Shown here: piece after piece, positions 8,108 to 16,379 of the stretch
Numbering within the stretch: the stretch's first letter is position 1
Layout of the letters: the number at the start of each line of letters is the position of its first letter
DNA from: a virus
DNA length: 55,891 bases
Strand: one strand, 5' to 3'
IMG/VR virus record: IMGVR_UViG_3300009103_001352
Location: 1 to 55,891 of that record
The notes under the pieces: model-generated
The model's input: the letters and a program-made list of their open reading frames with translations, nothing else
Database searches by the model: none
What the model was told of the DNA's origin: nothing
Program-made: the position numbers and the translations under genes

Positions 8108-8296
8108 ATGTCAAACGCAGAAGAAAAATTAATATCAACTATTACATTAGTATCTTTTACATGTTTATGGTTTTTGGTAATTTCTATGTTTGTTTTATTA
8201 GTGTACCAATCAGTAGTACACCAAAATCAAATAGATGAGCTTTTAGAAGCTTTTGAATTCTTTAACAGTTTCAGAGAAAGACTACAGGATGGCTAG
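8108..8296 (+). CDS. Small single-pass membrane protein
   Basis: A 62-residue ORF whose ATG immediately follows the previous TAG stop. Residues about 9-37 (LISTITLVSFTCLWFLVISMF and onward) form one long hydrophobic helix. A short polar C-terminus (HQNQIDELLEAFEFFNSFRERLQDG) probably lies in the cytoplasm or periplasm as a helix. It overlaps the gp55 start by 8 nt, which supports real translation of both. The function is unknown; small membrane proteins next to gp55 are not a T4 feature I recognise. Confidence 0.6.
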   Translation: MSNAEEKLISTITLVSFTCLWFLVISMFVLLVYQSVVHQNQIDELLEAFEFFNSFRERLQDG

Positions 8297-8879
8297 AGCG
8301 AAATCAATACATTATGTAGATAATAAAAAATTTCATGAGGAAATGGTTAATTATAAAAACCATTGTGCAGAAGTAAAGAAAAAAGAACCTGATGCATTAG
8401 TACCTATTATACCAGATTATATCGGCGACTGCTTTATGAAAATTGCAGAGAGGTTAAGTCTAAGACCTAATTTTGTCAATTATACTTTTAGAGATGAAAT
8501 GATATCAGACGGAATAGAAAACTGTGTGCAATCAGCACATAATTTTAATCCAGAAAGATCTTCCAACCCGTTTTCTTATTTTACCCAAATTATATATTTT
8601 GCTTTTATCAGAAGAATTCAAAAAGAAAAAAAGCAACTATATATAAAATATAAAACCATTCATAACAATAGTATGTTGTCTGACAGTGTTGCAATATCTG
8701 AGCACGATGCAGACGAACACGCACTTAACGTTGAAGTTTTATCAGAAGAGCAAAAAGCAAATATGTATAAATTCGTAGGCGATTTCGAAGAAGCTAAAGC
8801 AAGAAAATCTAGAAAAACTACCGCAAGTGGAGCAAATACATTGGTACCTTACATGGTGGAGGCCGATACGAAGACATGA
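8289..8879 (+). CDS. 55: Late transcription sigma factor gp55
   Basis: This 196-residue protein is the T4-type late sigma factor that directs host RNA polymerase to TATAAATA promoters. The central block is diagnostic: DEMISDGIENCVQSAHNFNPERSSNPFSYFTQIIYFAFIRRIQKEKK, which corresponds to sigma region 2. I use ATG 8289 (MARAKSIHY). An upstream in-frame ATG at 8253 lies well inside the previous gene and would add residues not seen in the family. T4 gp55 is 185 residues. Several TATAAATA-like promoters in the window fit its activity. It overlaps gene 47 by 4 nt. Confidence 0.92.
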   Translation: MARAKSIHYVDNKKFHEEMVNYKNHCAEVKKKEPDALVPIIPDYIGDCFMKIAERLSLRPNFVNYTFRDEMISDGIENCVQSAHNFNPERSSNPFSYFTQIIYFAFIRRIQKEKKQLYIKYKTIHNNSMLSDSVAISEHDADEHALNVEVLSEEQKANMYKFVGDFEEAKARKSRKTTASGANTLVPYMVEADTKT

Positions 8880-9931
8880 AAACAGCTATACTTACGGATA
8901 CCCACTTTGGGGCCAGGAATGATAGTGTAGCGTTTTCTAGTTATTTTACCAAATTTTACGAAACTATATTCTTTCCTTACCTTAAAGAACATAATATAAA
9001 AAATCTTATACATATGGGAGATGTATTTGATAGACGAAAGTTTGTTAATTACAAATCTTTATATGATGCTAAGCATATGTTTTTTGATCCTCTGGCAGAA
9101 CATAATATAGAATGTCACATGCTAGCAGGTAATCATGATACATTTTATAAAACCACTAATGAAGTAAACTCTCCGGCACTTTTATTAAAAGAATATTCTA
9201 ATATTACAACTTATAGTGATCCATGTGAATTAACAAATAGTAATTCAACGTTTGTGATGATGCCGTGGATATGTAAGGGAAATTATGATGCTGCCGTAGA
9301 ATTAATTTCAAATACTAAATGTGATATAATGTTTGGTCATTTAGAAATAGATGGCTTTGAAATGATCAGAGGACAATTTTGTGCTGATGGTTTAGATCGT
9401 AAATTATTTGATAAATTTGATATGGTCTTTAGCGGACATTTTCATCATAAATCAGATAACGGTACTATCTATTATCTCGGAAATCCATATCAAACTAATT
9501 GGATGGATTTTAAAGATCCACGAGGATTTCATATATTTGATTTTGAAACAAGAGAATTAACATTTGTTGAAAATCCTAATGAAATGTTCCATAAGTATTT
9601 TTATAATGATTTAGAATGGACAACAGAGACAGCACAAGAATTAAATTTTGATGCATGGAAAAATTGTTATATTAAAATAATTGTTGAAAACAAAACTAAT
9701 CCATATTTGTTTGATGTAATATTAGATAAAATGTATAAAGCTGGAGTAGGAGATGTTACAATTGTTGAATCCTTTGCTGAGTTAGATAACGAAGAAACTA
9801 TTATTGATGAGGCGCAAGATACCATGACTATTTTGTCAACATATATAGAACAGATGGAGACTGTGGCAGATAAAAAAAGACTTGATATTTTAATGAGAAA
9901 CCTATATAATGAATCCTTAACCTTAGAGTAA
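8876..9931 (+). CDS. 47: Recombination nuclease subunit gp47 (Mre11-like)
   Basis: A 351-residue metallophosphoesterase, the Mre11-type nuclease partner of gp46. All phosphoesterase motifs are present: DTHFGARN near residue 8, MGDVFDRR near residue 48, LAGNHD near residue 81, GHLEIDGF near residue 155, and SGHFHHKS near residue 186. Length matches T4 gp47 (339). With gp46 it resects DNA ends to make recombination primers and degrades host DNA. It overlaps gp55 by 4 nt at the start. A small ORF lies between it and gene 46. Confidence 0.95.
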   Translation: MKTAILTDTHFGARNDSVAFSSYFTKFYETIFFPYLKEHNIKNLIHMGDVFDRRKFVNYKSLYDAKHMFFDPLAEHNIECHMLAGNHDTFYKTTNEVNSPALLLKEYSNITTYSDPCELTNSNSTFVMMPWICKGNYDAAVELISNTKCDIMFGHLEIDGFEMIRGQFCADGLDRKLFDKFDMVFSGHFHHKSDNGTIYYLGNPYQTNWMDFKDPRGFHIFDFETRELTFVENPNEMFHKYFYNDLEWTTETAQELNFDAWKNCYIKIIVENKTNPYLFDVILDKMYKAGVGDVTIVESFAELDNEETIIDEAQDTMTILSTYIEQMETVADKKRLDILMRNLYNESLTLE

Positions 9932-9932
9932 C

Positions 9933-10256
9933 ATGGGCGACACTGCAAGTTGGTGGTATAAAGATAGACTACCTGAATTACAAAGAGAACTGGAAGCTGA
10001 AAAAGATCCGGTAAAAAGAGAAGCGATTAAGAGGAAAATGAGAGGCGATTCAGAACCCACACCTATAAAAGAAAAAACAGAACAAATTGAACTTGATTTA
10101 CCTGAGAAACAATTATTTGATTTAATGATTATGGCTCATGAAAATGATATAACGTTAAATCAGCTTGTTATTCAAGTGCTAACGAATCAACTAAAAGATA
10201 ATGAATATACATTTGAAAATGGTTCAAAGCCTAAATTTTTAGTTGAGAACGAATGA
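9933..10256 (+). CDS. Hypothetical protein with ribbon-helix-helix-like C-terminal half
   Basis: A 107-residue protein between genes 47 and 46. The N-terminal part is charged and helical (WWYKDRLPELQRELEAEKDPVKREAIKRKM). The segment IELDLPEKQLFDLMIM, continuing through a helix to TLNQLVIQVLTNQL, has the strand-helix-helix spacing of Arc/MetJ-type ribbon-helix-helix DNA-binding domains. It overlaps gene 46 by 4 nt, so it is translationally coupled to the nuclease genes. T4 has unrelated small ORFs here. A DNA-binding or regulatory role is an inference from pattern only. Confidence 0.65.
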   Translation: MGDTASWWYKDRLPELQRELEAEKDPVKREAIKRKMRGDSEPTPIKEKTEQIELDLPEKQLFDLMIMAHENDITLNQLVIQVLTNQLKDNEYTFENGSKPKFLVENE

Positions 10257-11965
10257 TAACATTTAAATCCGTCCGTTACAAAAATTTTTTAAGTAGCGGC
10301 AATGTCTTTACTCAGATAGATCTTGATAGATCTAAAACAACTCTTATCATTGGAGAAAACGGAGCGGGCAAAAGTACTATGCTCGATGCGTTAACGTTTG
10401 GATTATTCGGGAAACCATTTCGAAGTGTTAATAAACCTCAATTAGTAAATTCAATTAATGAAAGAGAAGCGGTTGTTGAGGTTGAATTTTATGTCGGTAA
10501 AAAACATATTTTGGTCCGCAGAGGAATTAAGCCAAATATTTTCGAAATAGAAACAGATGGTTCTCAATTACAACAAAATGCAAACGTAAGAGATTTTCAA
10601 GAATTTTTAGAAAAAAATGTTTTAAAGTTAAATTATAAATCATTTACTCAAATAGTAATTTTAGGAAACTCTTCATTTGTTCCTTTCATGCAGTTGAAAG
10701 CAGCAGACAGAAGAGATATCATAGAAGACTTGTTAGATATTCAAATATTTTCTTCTATGAATAATGTTCTTAAAACATATGTATTAGAGAACAAAATAAA
10801 AATAGATGAAAATAAATCTTCCAGGGATTTGCTCCAAAATAAAATAGATTTAAAAGAAAATTATATTTCAAAATTAAAGCATAAAACTAAAACTCTTATA
10901 ACTGGCTATGAAAAAGATATTACAAAATCTTTAGAAGAAAAAGAATCTCGTTTAACACAAATTAGTGAACTTAATAAAACAGTTGAAGATCTTTTAAATG
11001 AAGTATCTGATGCTAACGAAGTAACAGAAAAACATGATAAACTTACAGAATATCAACGTTCCATTCTCAGAAATGTTGATTCCGAACAAAAGAATATCAC
11101 CTTCTTTGAGTCAAACGATGACTGTCCGACATGTAAGCAGAACATCGACCACGCCTTCAAACACAAAGAAATTATACAAAAGCAAGAAAAGATCAAAGAA
11201 TTTAAAAATGCAGTCAATAAAATTGATGGAGAACTTGAATCAACCAGAGCACGATTATCTGCTATACAATCAATTCAAGGAAACATACAAAACCATCAAA
11301 CGTCCATACAAACAATCAATAATGATATAAGTGTAATTGATCAGTATGTTAAAAAACAACAAGATAATATTGAACAGTTAGAACAGGATACTGGTGACAT
11401 AAAAGAAGAGAAAAAATTATTAAAAGAATACGCAGAAGAATTTAAAGAGATAGAGGCCAAAACAGAAGAATTGATTGATGAAAAATTTATACATGAAACG
11501 GCCAGAAATATCTTGAAAGATGAAGGAATAAAGTCTAGAATAATAAAACAATATTTGCCAATCATGAATAAATTGATTAACAAATATTTAACTCAAATGA
11601 ACTTTTTCGTATCTTTCAATCTTGATGAGAATTTTAACGAAGAAATAAAATCAAGATATAGAGATGATTTTACATATGATTCTTTTAGTGAAGGCGAAAA
11701 AATGAGAATTGATTTAGCATTATTGTTCACATGGAGAACAGTTGCGAAATTAAAAAATTCAGTTAATACTAATTTATTAATATTAGATGAAGTATTTGAT
11801 AGTTCTTTAGATGGAGAAGGCACTGATGAATTTATGAAGATAGTCAATGAACAAGGAAACAACACAAATGTTTTTGTAATTTCTCACAAAGGAGATACCT
11901 TATATGACAAATTTAGAGTACATATGAAATTTGAAAAACGAAAAAACTTTAGTGTAATATTATGA
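10253..11965 (+). CDS. 46: Recombination nuclease subunit gp46 (Rad50-like ATPase)
   Basis: This 570-residue SMC/Rad50-type ATPase is the partner of gp47. Walker A is GENGAGKST near residue 38. A Q-loop-like region follows (YKSFTQIVILGNSSF). Two long coiled-coil arms flank a zinc hook CPTC at residues 291-294. The signature SFSEGEKMRIDLALLF is near residue 480 and Walker B is LLILDEVFDSSLD near residue 507. A D-loop and switch His follow (FVISHKGD). Length equals T4 gp46 (560). All ATPase motifs are intact. It overlaps the peptide deformylase gene by 4 nt. Confidence 0.96.
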   Translation: MITFKSVRYKNFLSSGNVFTQIDLDRSKTTLIIGENGAGKSTMLDALTFGLFGKPFRSVNKPQLVNSINEREAVVEVEFYVGKKHILVRRGIKPNIFEIETDGSQLQQNANVRDFQEFLEKNVLKLNYKSFTQIVILGNSSFVPFMQLKAADRRDIIEDLLDIQIFSSMNNVLKTYVLENKIKIDENKSSRDLLQNKIDLKENYISKLKHKTKTLITGYEKDITKSLEEKESRLTQISELNKTVEDLLNEVSDANEVTEKHDKLTEYQRSILRNVDSEQKNITFFESNDDCPTCKQNIDHAFKHKEIIQKQEKIKEFKNAVNKIDGELESTRARLSAIQSIQGNIQNHQTSIQTINNDISVIDQYVKKQQDNIEQLEQDTGDIKEEKKLLKEYAEEFKEIEAKTEELIDEKFIHETARNILKDEGIKSRIIKQYLPIMNKLINKYLTQMNFFVSFNLDENFNEEIKSRYRDDFTYDSFSEGEKMRIDLALLFTWRTVAKLKNSVNTNLLILDEVFDSSLDGEGTDEFMKIVNEQGNNTNVFVISHKGDTLYDKFRVHMKFEKRKNFSVIL

Positions 11966-12534
11966 TTAAACCTTTGTTACCAGAAGGTCATATTGATTTA
12001 GAAACAGAAACTATTCCATTTAGTTTCTGGAGTCCTCCTATTAACCCTACTGAATTCCAGGATGAATTAATAGAAAATATGCAACACTATAAAGGAGCTG
12101 GTTTAGCTGCTAATCAATTAGGTTATAAGTATAGTGTTTTTTCTATGAATCACGAAGGAAATAATATGGTATTGTTTAACCCTCAAATTATTGAAGAGTC
12201 TGAAGATTATGTTTGGGAGGTTGAAGGGTGTTTAACATATCCCGGACTGTTCATTAAAATTAAGCGACCTAAAAGTTTATCGGCGTCATGGGAAGATGCA
12301 AATGGAGAAAATTTTTCAGGTTATTTTTCCGACTTATCCGCTCGGATTTTTCTACATGAGATGACCCATATAAAAGGGGAAATTTTTTATGAAGAAGCTA
12401 GTCGGTTTCATATACAAAATGGAAGAAGAAAAAGAAGAGCAAATCTTAAAAAAATAAAATACTCGAGTCCAGCATTATGGCAAAGTCATTTAAACAACAA
12501 AAAACAAGAGAGAATTTTAGCAAAGACGTTTTGA
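11962..12534 (+). CDS. def: Peptide deformylase
   Basis: A 190-residue metal-dependent enzyme removing the N-formyl group from nascent proteins. The three family motifs are present in order: GAGLAANQLG (residues 45-54), EGCLTYPG (residues 88-95, metal ligand Cys90), and LHEMTHIKG (residues 131-139, metal ligands His132 and His136, catalytic Glu133). The usual Asp in HEMDH is Thr here and the usual EGCLS is EGCLT, variations compatible with activity. Phage deformylases are known in marine T4-likes, where they probably sustain turnover or translation of phage proteins. It overlaps gene 46 by 4 nt. A basic C-terminal extension (residues 150-190) is unusual. Confidence 0.9.
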   Translation: MIKPLLPEGHIDLETETIPFSFWSPPINPTEFQDELIENMQHYKGAGLAANQLGYKYSVFSMNHEGNNMVLFNPQIIEESEDYVWEVEGCLTYPGLFIKIKRPKSLSASWEDANGENFSGYFSDLSARIFLHEMTHIKGEIFYEEASRFHIQNGRRKRRANLKKIKYSSPALWQSHLNNKKQERILAKTF

Positions 12535-12539
12535 AAAAA

Positions 12540-12647
12540 ATGTCAAAAAAGGAAAGGCGATTCAATAAGGAATTGGCCAATCAATATGTCGATGATGAAG
12601 TCGACGACTTCGAAGAAGAGGAATATGAGTACAGTAACCGAGAGTAA
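12540..12647 (+). CDS. Short acidic ORF between deformylase and queD
   Basis: A 35-residue ORF starts at ATG 12540, five bases after the deformylase stop. It has a basic start (MSKKERRFNKEL) and a very acidic end (VDDEVDDFEEEEYEYSNRE). It overlaps the queD start by 23 nt. It has no clear ribosome site of its own. Coupling to the upstream stop and the charge pattern make it plausible. No function is evident. Confidence 0.45.
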   Translation: MSKKERRFNKELANQYVDDEVDDFEEEEYEYSNRE

Positions 12648-13152
12648 TCAACCCAGAATATACAAATATAACAGTACAAAGGAATACGTAGATAAGTTTC
12701 CGTGTGCATATAGACAATGGAAAGCAGATAGTCATTGTAATGTTATTCACGGATATAGTTTTAGTATGAGATTCTTTTTTGGTACTGATCATTTAGATGT
12801 TAGAAACTGGGTTGCTGATTATGGTGGTCTGGGAGAACTTAAAAGTTTCTTAGATGAAATATTTGATCATACATTGTTAGTAGCAGAAGATGAGCCACAC
12901 ATGGATCTTTATAAACAATTGGAAGCAGCGGGTATAGCAAAACTTACTGTATTACCAAAACTTGGATGTGAAGGTCTTTCTTCAATGTTATACAAATATA
13001 TGAATGGAGTGTTTATTCCTGATATGTGGGGGCCAGGTGAAGCGGAAAGACTTTGGTGTTACAGAGTAGAAGTTCGTGAAACACAAAGTAATATGGCTTG
13101 GCGTGAAGGTCATAGAGAATGGAATGAAGATTTATTTAATGTAGACGGATAA
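12625..13152 (+). CDS. queD: QueD-like 6-carboxytetrahydropterin synthase (PTPS fold)
   Basis: A 175-residue member of the PTPS/QueD family, which converts dihydroneopterin triphosphate to 6-carboxy-tetrahydropterin on the way to 7-deazaguanines. Family signs are FPCAYRQWKADSHCNVIHGYS (catalytic Cys four residues before the zinc His), DYGGLGELKSFLDEIFDHTLLV and the C-terminal VEVRETQSN glutamate. Two positions that are zinc-binding His in E. coli QueD look replaced by Tyr (CAYR and HGY). I use ATG 12625 because AGAGGA precedes it; an in-frame ATG at 12586 has no such site. QueE follows directly. FolE and QueC are not in this window. Confidence 0.8.
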   Translation: MSTVTESNQPRIYKYNSTKEYVDKFPCAYRQWKADSHCNVIHGYSFSMRFFFGTDHLDVRNWVADYGGLGELKSFLDEIFDHTLLVAEDEPHMDLYKQLEAAGIAKLTVLPKLGCEGLSSMLYKYMNGVFIPDMWGPGEAERLWCYRVEVRETQSNMAWREGHREWNEDLFNVDG

Positions 13153-13154
13153 AA

Positions 13155-14015
13155 ATGTCAAAAATTAGATATTCAGAATACTTTTATAGTATTCAAGGTG
13201 AAGGTAGATTTGTAGGTGTACCAAGTGTATTTTTAAGATTGTTTGGATGTAATTTTGAATGTCCGGGATTTGGACAGCCCAGAGGACAATTAATTCCACG
13301 TGATGATATGCCTTGGAAAAATCTTGACATTAGTCAATACAAAAGCATTGAGGAATTGCCTGTAATGAAAATAGGATGTGATAGTTCTGCTAGCTGGGCA
13401 AAAGAATATATGCATCTAACAACATTTGTAGAACATTTTGCTTTAGCTGAAATGCTAACCGAAATGCTTCCTGATAATAAATGGTTTTATGAAGAAAACA
13501 ATCAGGATATTCATTTAGTCATTACAGGTGGTGAACCAATGATGTGGCAAAAACAATTACCAGATTTATTGGATCATCCTTTACTTGAAAATATTAAAAA
13601 TATTACATTTGAAACAAATAGTACATTTGCTTTGACTGATAAGTTTTTTGAATGGTTATATAGATACAGTTTATATGATCATCACATTACGTGGTCATGC
13701 AGTCCAAAATTAAGTATAAGTGGTGAGGATTGGGATAAAGCAATTAAACCTGAAAATTGGGAACAATATAAAGAAATTCCTAATTCTCATTTATATTTAA
13801 AATTCGTAGTTCAAGATGAACAAGATATCGAAGAAATTAAATCAATAGATTTCGGACCATCTTGGAAGAATGATATTTATTTAATGCCATGCGGTGGAAC
13901 AGCTGAAATGTTAGATAACACTAAATTTAATGTTGCAGAAATCGCGATGAAACACGGTTTTAAATATTCACCCAGATTGCATGTAGATTTATTCGGAAAT
14001 AAGTGGGGTACTTAA
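13155..14015 (+). CDS. queE: QueE-like 7-carboxy-7-deazaguanine synthase (radical SAM)
   Basis: This 286-residue protein carries out the radical-SAM ring contraction that makes 7-carboxy-7-deazaguanine. The N-terminus (YSIQGEGRFVGVPSVFLRLFGCNFEC) is the QueE signature, and ITGGEPMMW is the SAM-binding GGEP motif. The iron-sulfur cysteines are unusual: Cys32 and Cys36 fit CxxxC, but the third ligand seems to be Cys75 in GCDSSASW, displaced by a 38-residue insertion instead of two residues. The CDS-type context after Cys75 matches what follows the last Cys in ordinary QueE. Paired with QueD, it suggests deazaguanine modification of phage DNA or of tRNA. Confidence 0.85.
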   Translation: MSKIRYSEYFYSIQGEGRFVGVPSVFLRLFGCNFECPGFGQPRGQLIPRDDMPWKNLDISQYKSIEELPVMKIGCDSSASWAKEYMHLTTFVEHFALAEMLTEMLPDNKWFYEENNQDIHLVITGGEPMMWQKQLPDLLDHPLLENIKNITFETNSTFALTDKFFEWLYRYSLYDHHITWSCSPKLSISGEDWDKAIKPENWEQYKEIPNSHLYLKFVVQDEQDIEEIKSIDFGPSWKNDIYLMPCGGTAEMLDNTKFNVAEIAMKHGFKYSPRLHVDLFGNKWGT

Positions 14016-14035
14016 TATTATGAATATATAATTTT

Positions 14036-14043
14036 CCTAAATA
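14036..14043 (+). promoter_or_regulatory. Probable late promoter variant (CCTAAATA)
   Basis: CCTAAATA matches the TATAAATA late box at six of eight positions and lies in the only gap before the tail-fibre block. AAGGAGA follows and then ATG 14062. The placement at a late structural gene supports it; the sequence match is weaker than at 339 or 1309. Confidence 0.45.
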
Positions 14044-14061
14044 ATGTATAAGGAGAATTAT

Positions 14062-14445
14062 ATGGCTTCCATTGTTAATATATTTGCAGATCAAGGTTCA
14101 GATTATACTTTAACTTTAACCGCCAAAGATGGTGTCGGTAATGTTACTGATTTAACTGGTTATACAGCTGAAGCATATTTTCAAAAATGGTCTGGTTCAA
14201 ATAAAGTATATAAATTTACCACAACTATAACAAGTCCTACAACAGGCGCTCTTCAATTAAAATTGTTGGGATCTGTTTCTGATGATATTCCTTCCGGTCG
14301 TTATAATTACGATGTAGTTATTCACAATTCAACATATGATATAACCAGGCGTATAATAGAAGGCCAATTACACTTACGACCAACCGCGAGTCCTAAAGGG
14401 GCAACTTTACTAGAAACCGGTAACAAATTACTACTTGAAAGTTAA
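14062..14445 (+). CDS. Small tail-fibre-associated structural protein (BppU-like N-terminal domain)
   Basis: This 127-residue beta-rich protein starts MASIVNIFADQGSDYTLTLTA and contains DLTGYTAEAYFQKW, then GRYNYDVVIHNSTYDITRRIIEGQLHL. This pattern matches small structural proteins beside tail fibres in marine T4-likes, and the immunoglobulin-like N-terminal domain of baseplate upper proteins (BppU type). I place the start at ATG 14062 since AAGGAGA precedes it. A further in-frame ATG at 14044 sits before that site. It leads the fibre gene series. Its role is probably to attach or trimerise fibre parts. Confidence 0.7.
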   Translation: MASIVNIFADQGSDYTLTLTAKDGVGNVTDLTGYTAEAYFQKWSGSNKVYKFTTTITSPTTGALQLKLLGSVSDDIPSGRYNYDVVIHNSTYDITRRIIEGQLHLRPTASPKGATLLETGNKLLLES

Positions 14446-14447
14446 AG

Positions 14448-15410
14448 ATGACTTTACTGTACGAAGATGGACGACAAGGAGAAGTTAACTTAATTGCATC
14501 ACGGGATAGCATAGTTCATTTAGGAAATGTTGATTTCGAAAATTTAACAGTTAACTTAAAACCTAAAGCGGTTGCTGCTGGAGAAAAGGCAGTTGGATTA
14601 GGTACCACTAAAGCACCGTTCGGTGATTTATATCTTCAAGGAAACACTCTCACAATATCAACAAAATCCGTTGGAATAACAGAAATATCTGGAACAGAAT
14701 ATTTGAATTTTGGTTCTAATGTTATGATAGGAACATCTGTTATCACTGGCGATAGATTATTAGCTTTTCAAGATGAATTAAATACTTCTTCATTAACCGA
14801 TGTTAATATTGTAGGAATTGCAGACGATAATTGTATACAGTGGGATGCGGATACTTCAAAATGGGTTGATGCTGAATATACTCAACCGGAAGATTTAGAT
14901 CTTTCAGCTAGCCCGATTACAGAATTACTTGATATTCAACCTGATTCTTATCAAGCTGGTCAGATGTGGCAATATAGTCCGTCAGTTGGTAAATGGAAAG
15001 CTTTTAATTCAAACGCACTTGAATGGACAGATTTCAAAGCCACAGGTAGTTTTACAGTTAATTCCGAAGCAGTATGGACAACAACACGAACAATTCAAAT
15101 TAATGCGGGAGAGGTTGTATGCGATAGTTTTAGCATAAATACCTATAATTCCGCTAAATATTTTATCTCCTGCGAAGATTATACTACGGATAATAAAGGT
15201 TACTGGGGTGCCCAGGTAACTTTAGTTCATGATGGCGTTTCAGATACTAGTTTCTCAGTTTATAGTGAAGTAGAATTAGGATCAATTTCAATGTTCCCCG
15301 GAATCGCAGCAGATGTATCAGGAGGAAACGTTCGATTAAAAATTACCACTACTTCAGATCAACAAGTAGTAACTTCTCATCGGACTAGTATAACGAAATA
15401 TACTTCGTAA
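14448..15410 (+). CDS. Tail fibre protein, first tandem copy
   Basis: A 320-residue beta-rich fibre protein. The N-terminal half contains FENLTVNLKPKAVAAGEK and FGDLYLQGNTLTISTKSVGITE, a pattern of short repeated strands. The middle has a tryptophan repeat (KWVDAEYTQPEDL, MWQYSPSVGKWKAFN). The C-terminal domain begins near residue 193 (TDFKATGSFTVNSEA) and contains YFISCEDYTTDNKGYWGAQVTLVHDG. The next gene is a clear paralogue over nearly its whole length. It lies two bases after the small structural gene and was probably transcribed late. Receptor specificity is not predictable. Confidence 0.75.
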   Translation: MTLLYEDGRQGEVNLIASRDSIVHLGNVDFENLTVNLKPKAVAAGEKAVGLGTTKAPFGDLYLQGNTLTISTKSVGITEISGTEYLNFGSNVMIGTSVITGDRLLAFQDELNTSSLTDVNIVGIADDNCIQWDADTSKWVDAEYTQPEDLDLSASPITELLDIQPDSYQAGQMWQYSPSVGKWKAFNSNALEWTDFKATGSFTVNSEAVWTTTRTIQINAGEVVCDSFSINTYNSAKYFISCEDYTTDNKGYWGAQVTLVHDGVSDTSFSVYSEVELGSISMFPGIAADVSGGNVRLKITTTSDQQVVTSHRTSITKYTS

Positions 15411-15425
15411 CATTTAAGGAATTTA

Positions 15426-16346
15426 ATGGCGCAAGAGTACGCAACCGTACAATTAGGTATAATTGATTTAGAAAATTTAACAGTTAATTTAAAACCAAAA
15501 GCCCCAGAACCCGGACAAAAACCTGCTGGTTTGGGAACTACTGATGCACCTTTCGGTGATTTATATCTTCAAGGAAATACTCTTACAATATCTACCAAAT
15601 CAATCGGTATCACAGAACAAGATGGTGTTGAATATTTGGATCTCGGTTCCAATACTAAAATCGGCGCAACTACTATTACTGGCGATAGATTATTAGCTTT
15701 TAATGATCAATTGAAATTAGGCACGATGACTGATGTTGCTATCGAAGGTGTAGCAAATGGTGATATTTTAAAATGGAATAAAGCACAAGAAAGATGGGAA
15801 CCCGGACAAGGCATAACTGCTGATAATTTAGATATATCTAAAAAGACTATCGGTGAATTAAGTGATGTTACACCATCAGTATATGCAGATGGAATGATGT
15901 GGCAATATAATGATTCTTTATCTACGTGGAAAGCCGTTGATACTAGTATGTTAATTTTTACTGATTTTCAAGTAAAGGGAACATTTACGGTTAATACTGA
16001 AGTAACATATTCCACTACTCGAAACTTTACAGTTACTGCTGGCGAGGTTGTTGCAGATAGTTTTGATATAAATACTTATCGAACTGCCAAGTACATTGTC
16101 TCCTGTGAAGATTATACGGTAGGTGCAAAAGCATACTGGACTGGAGAAATACTTTTAGTTCATGATGGAACGAATACAAGCCACACAGTATATGGCGAAG
16201 TGGAGATAGGGGCGATTTCAATGAGCCCCACTATTGCTTCAGATATAGACGGATCAAACGTTCGATTAAAAATCACCACTTCTTCAGACCAACAGATGGT
16301 AACTAGCCATCGGACAGTGTGTACTAATTATAGTGGTTATTCATGA
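15426..16346 (+). CDS. Tail fibre protein, second tandem copy
   Basis: This 306-residue protein is a paralogue of the upstream fibre gene, sharing LENLTVNLKPKA, FGDLYLQGNTLTISTKSIGITE, TITGDRLLAF, MMWQYNDSLSTWKAV and the C-terminal KYIVSCEDYTVGAKAYWTGE block. The copies therefore arose by tandem gene duplication and then diverged. The ribosome site AAGGAAT precedes ATG 15426. Together the two could form one heteromeric fibre or alternate parts. It ends 33 bases before the next fibre gene. Confidence 0.75.
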   Translation: MAQEYATVQLGIIDLENLTVNLKPKAPEPGQKPAGLGTTDAPFGDLYLQGNTLTISTKSIGITEQDGVEYLDLGSNTKIGATTITGDRLLAFNDQLKLGTMTDVAIEGVANGDILKWNKAQERWEPGQGITADNLDISKKTIGELSDVTPSVYADGMMWQYNDSLSTWKAVDTSMLIFTDFQVKGTFTVNTEVTYSTTRNFTVTAGEVVADSFDINTYRTAKYIVSCEDYTVGAKAYWTGEILLVHDGTNTSHTVYGEVEIGAISMSPTIASDIDGSNVRLKITTSSDQQMVTSHRTVCTNYSGYS

Positions 16347-16379
16347 TAACCAATAGTAGAACATTTAAGGAAATAACCT

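Noticed and set aside
10253-11965. A reverse-strand open frame inside gene 46 as a separate gene
   Set aside because: All Rad50-type motifs are on the plus strand; the minus frames are AT-rich shadows.
13250-13390. QueE as an inactive enzyme because the third Cys of CxxxCxxC is absent
   Set aside because: A Cys in the right context appears 38 residues later, so a displaced ligand is more likely than loss.
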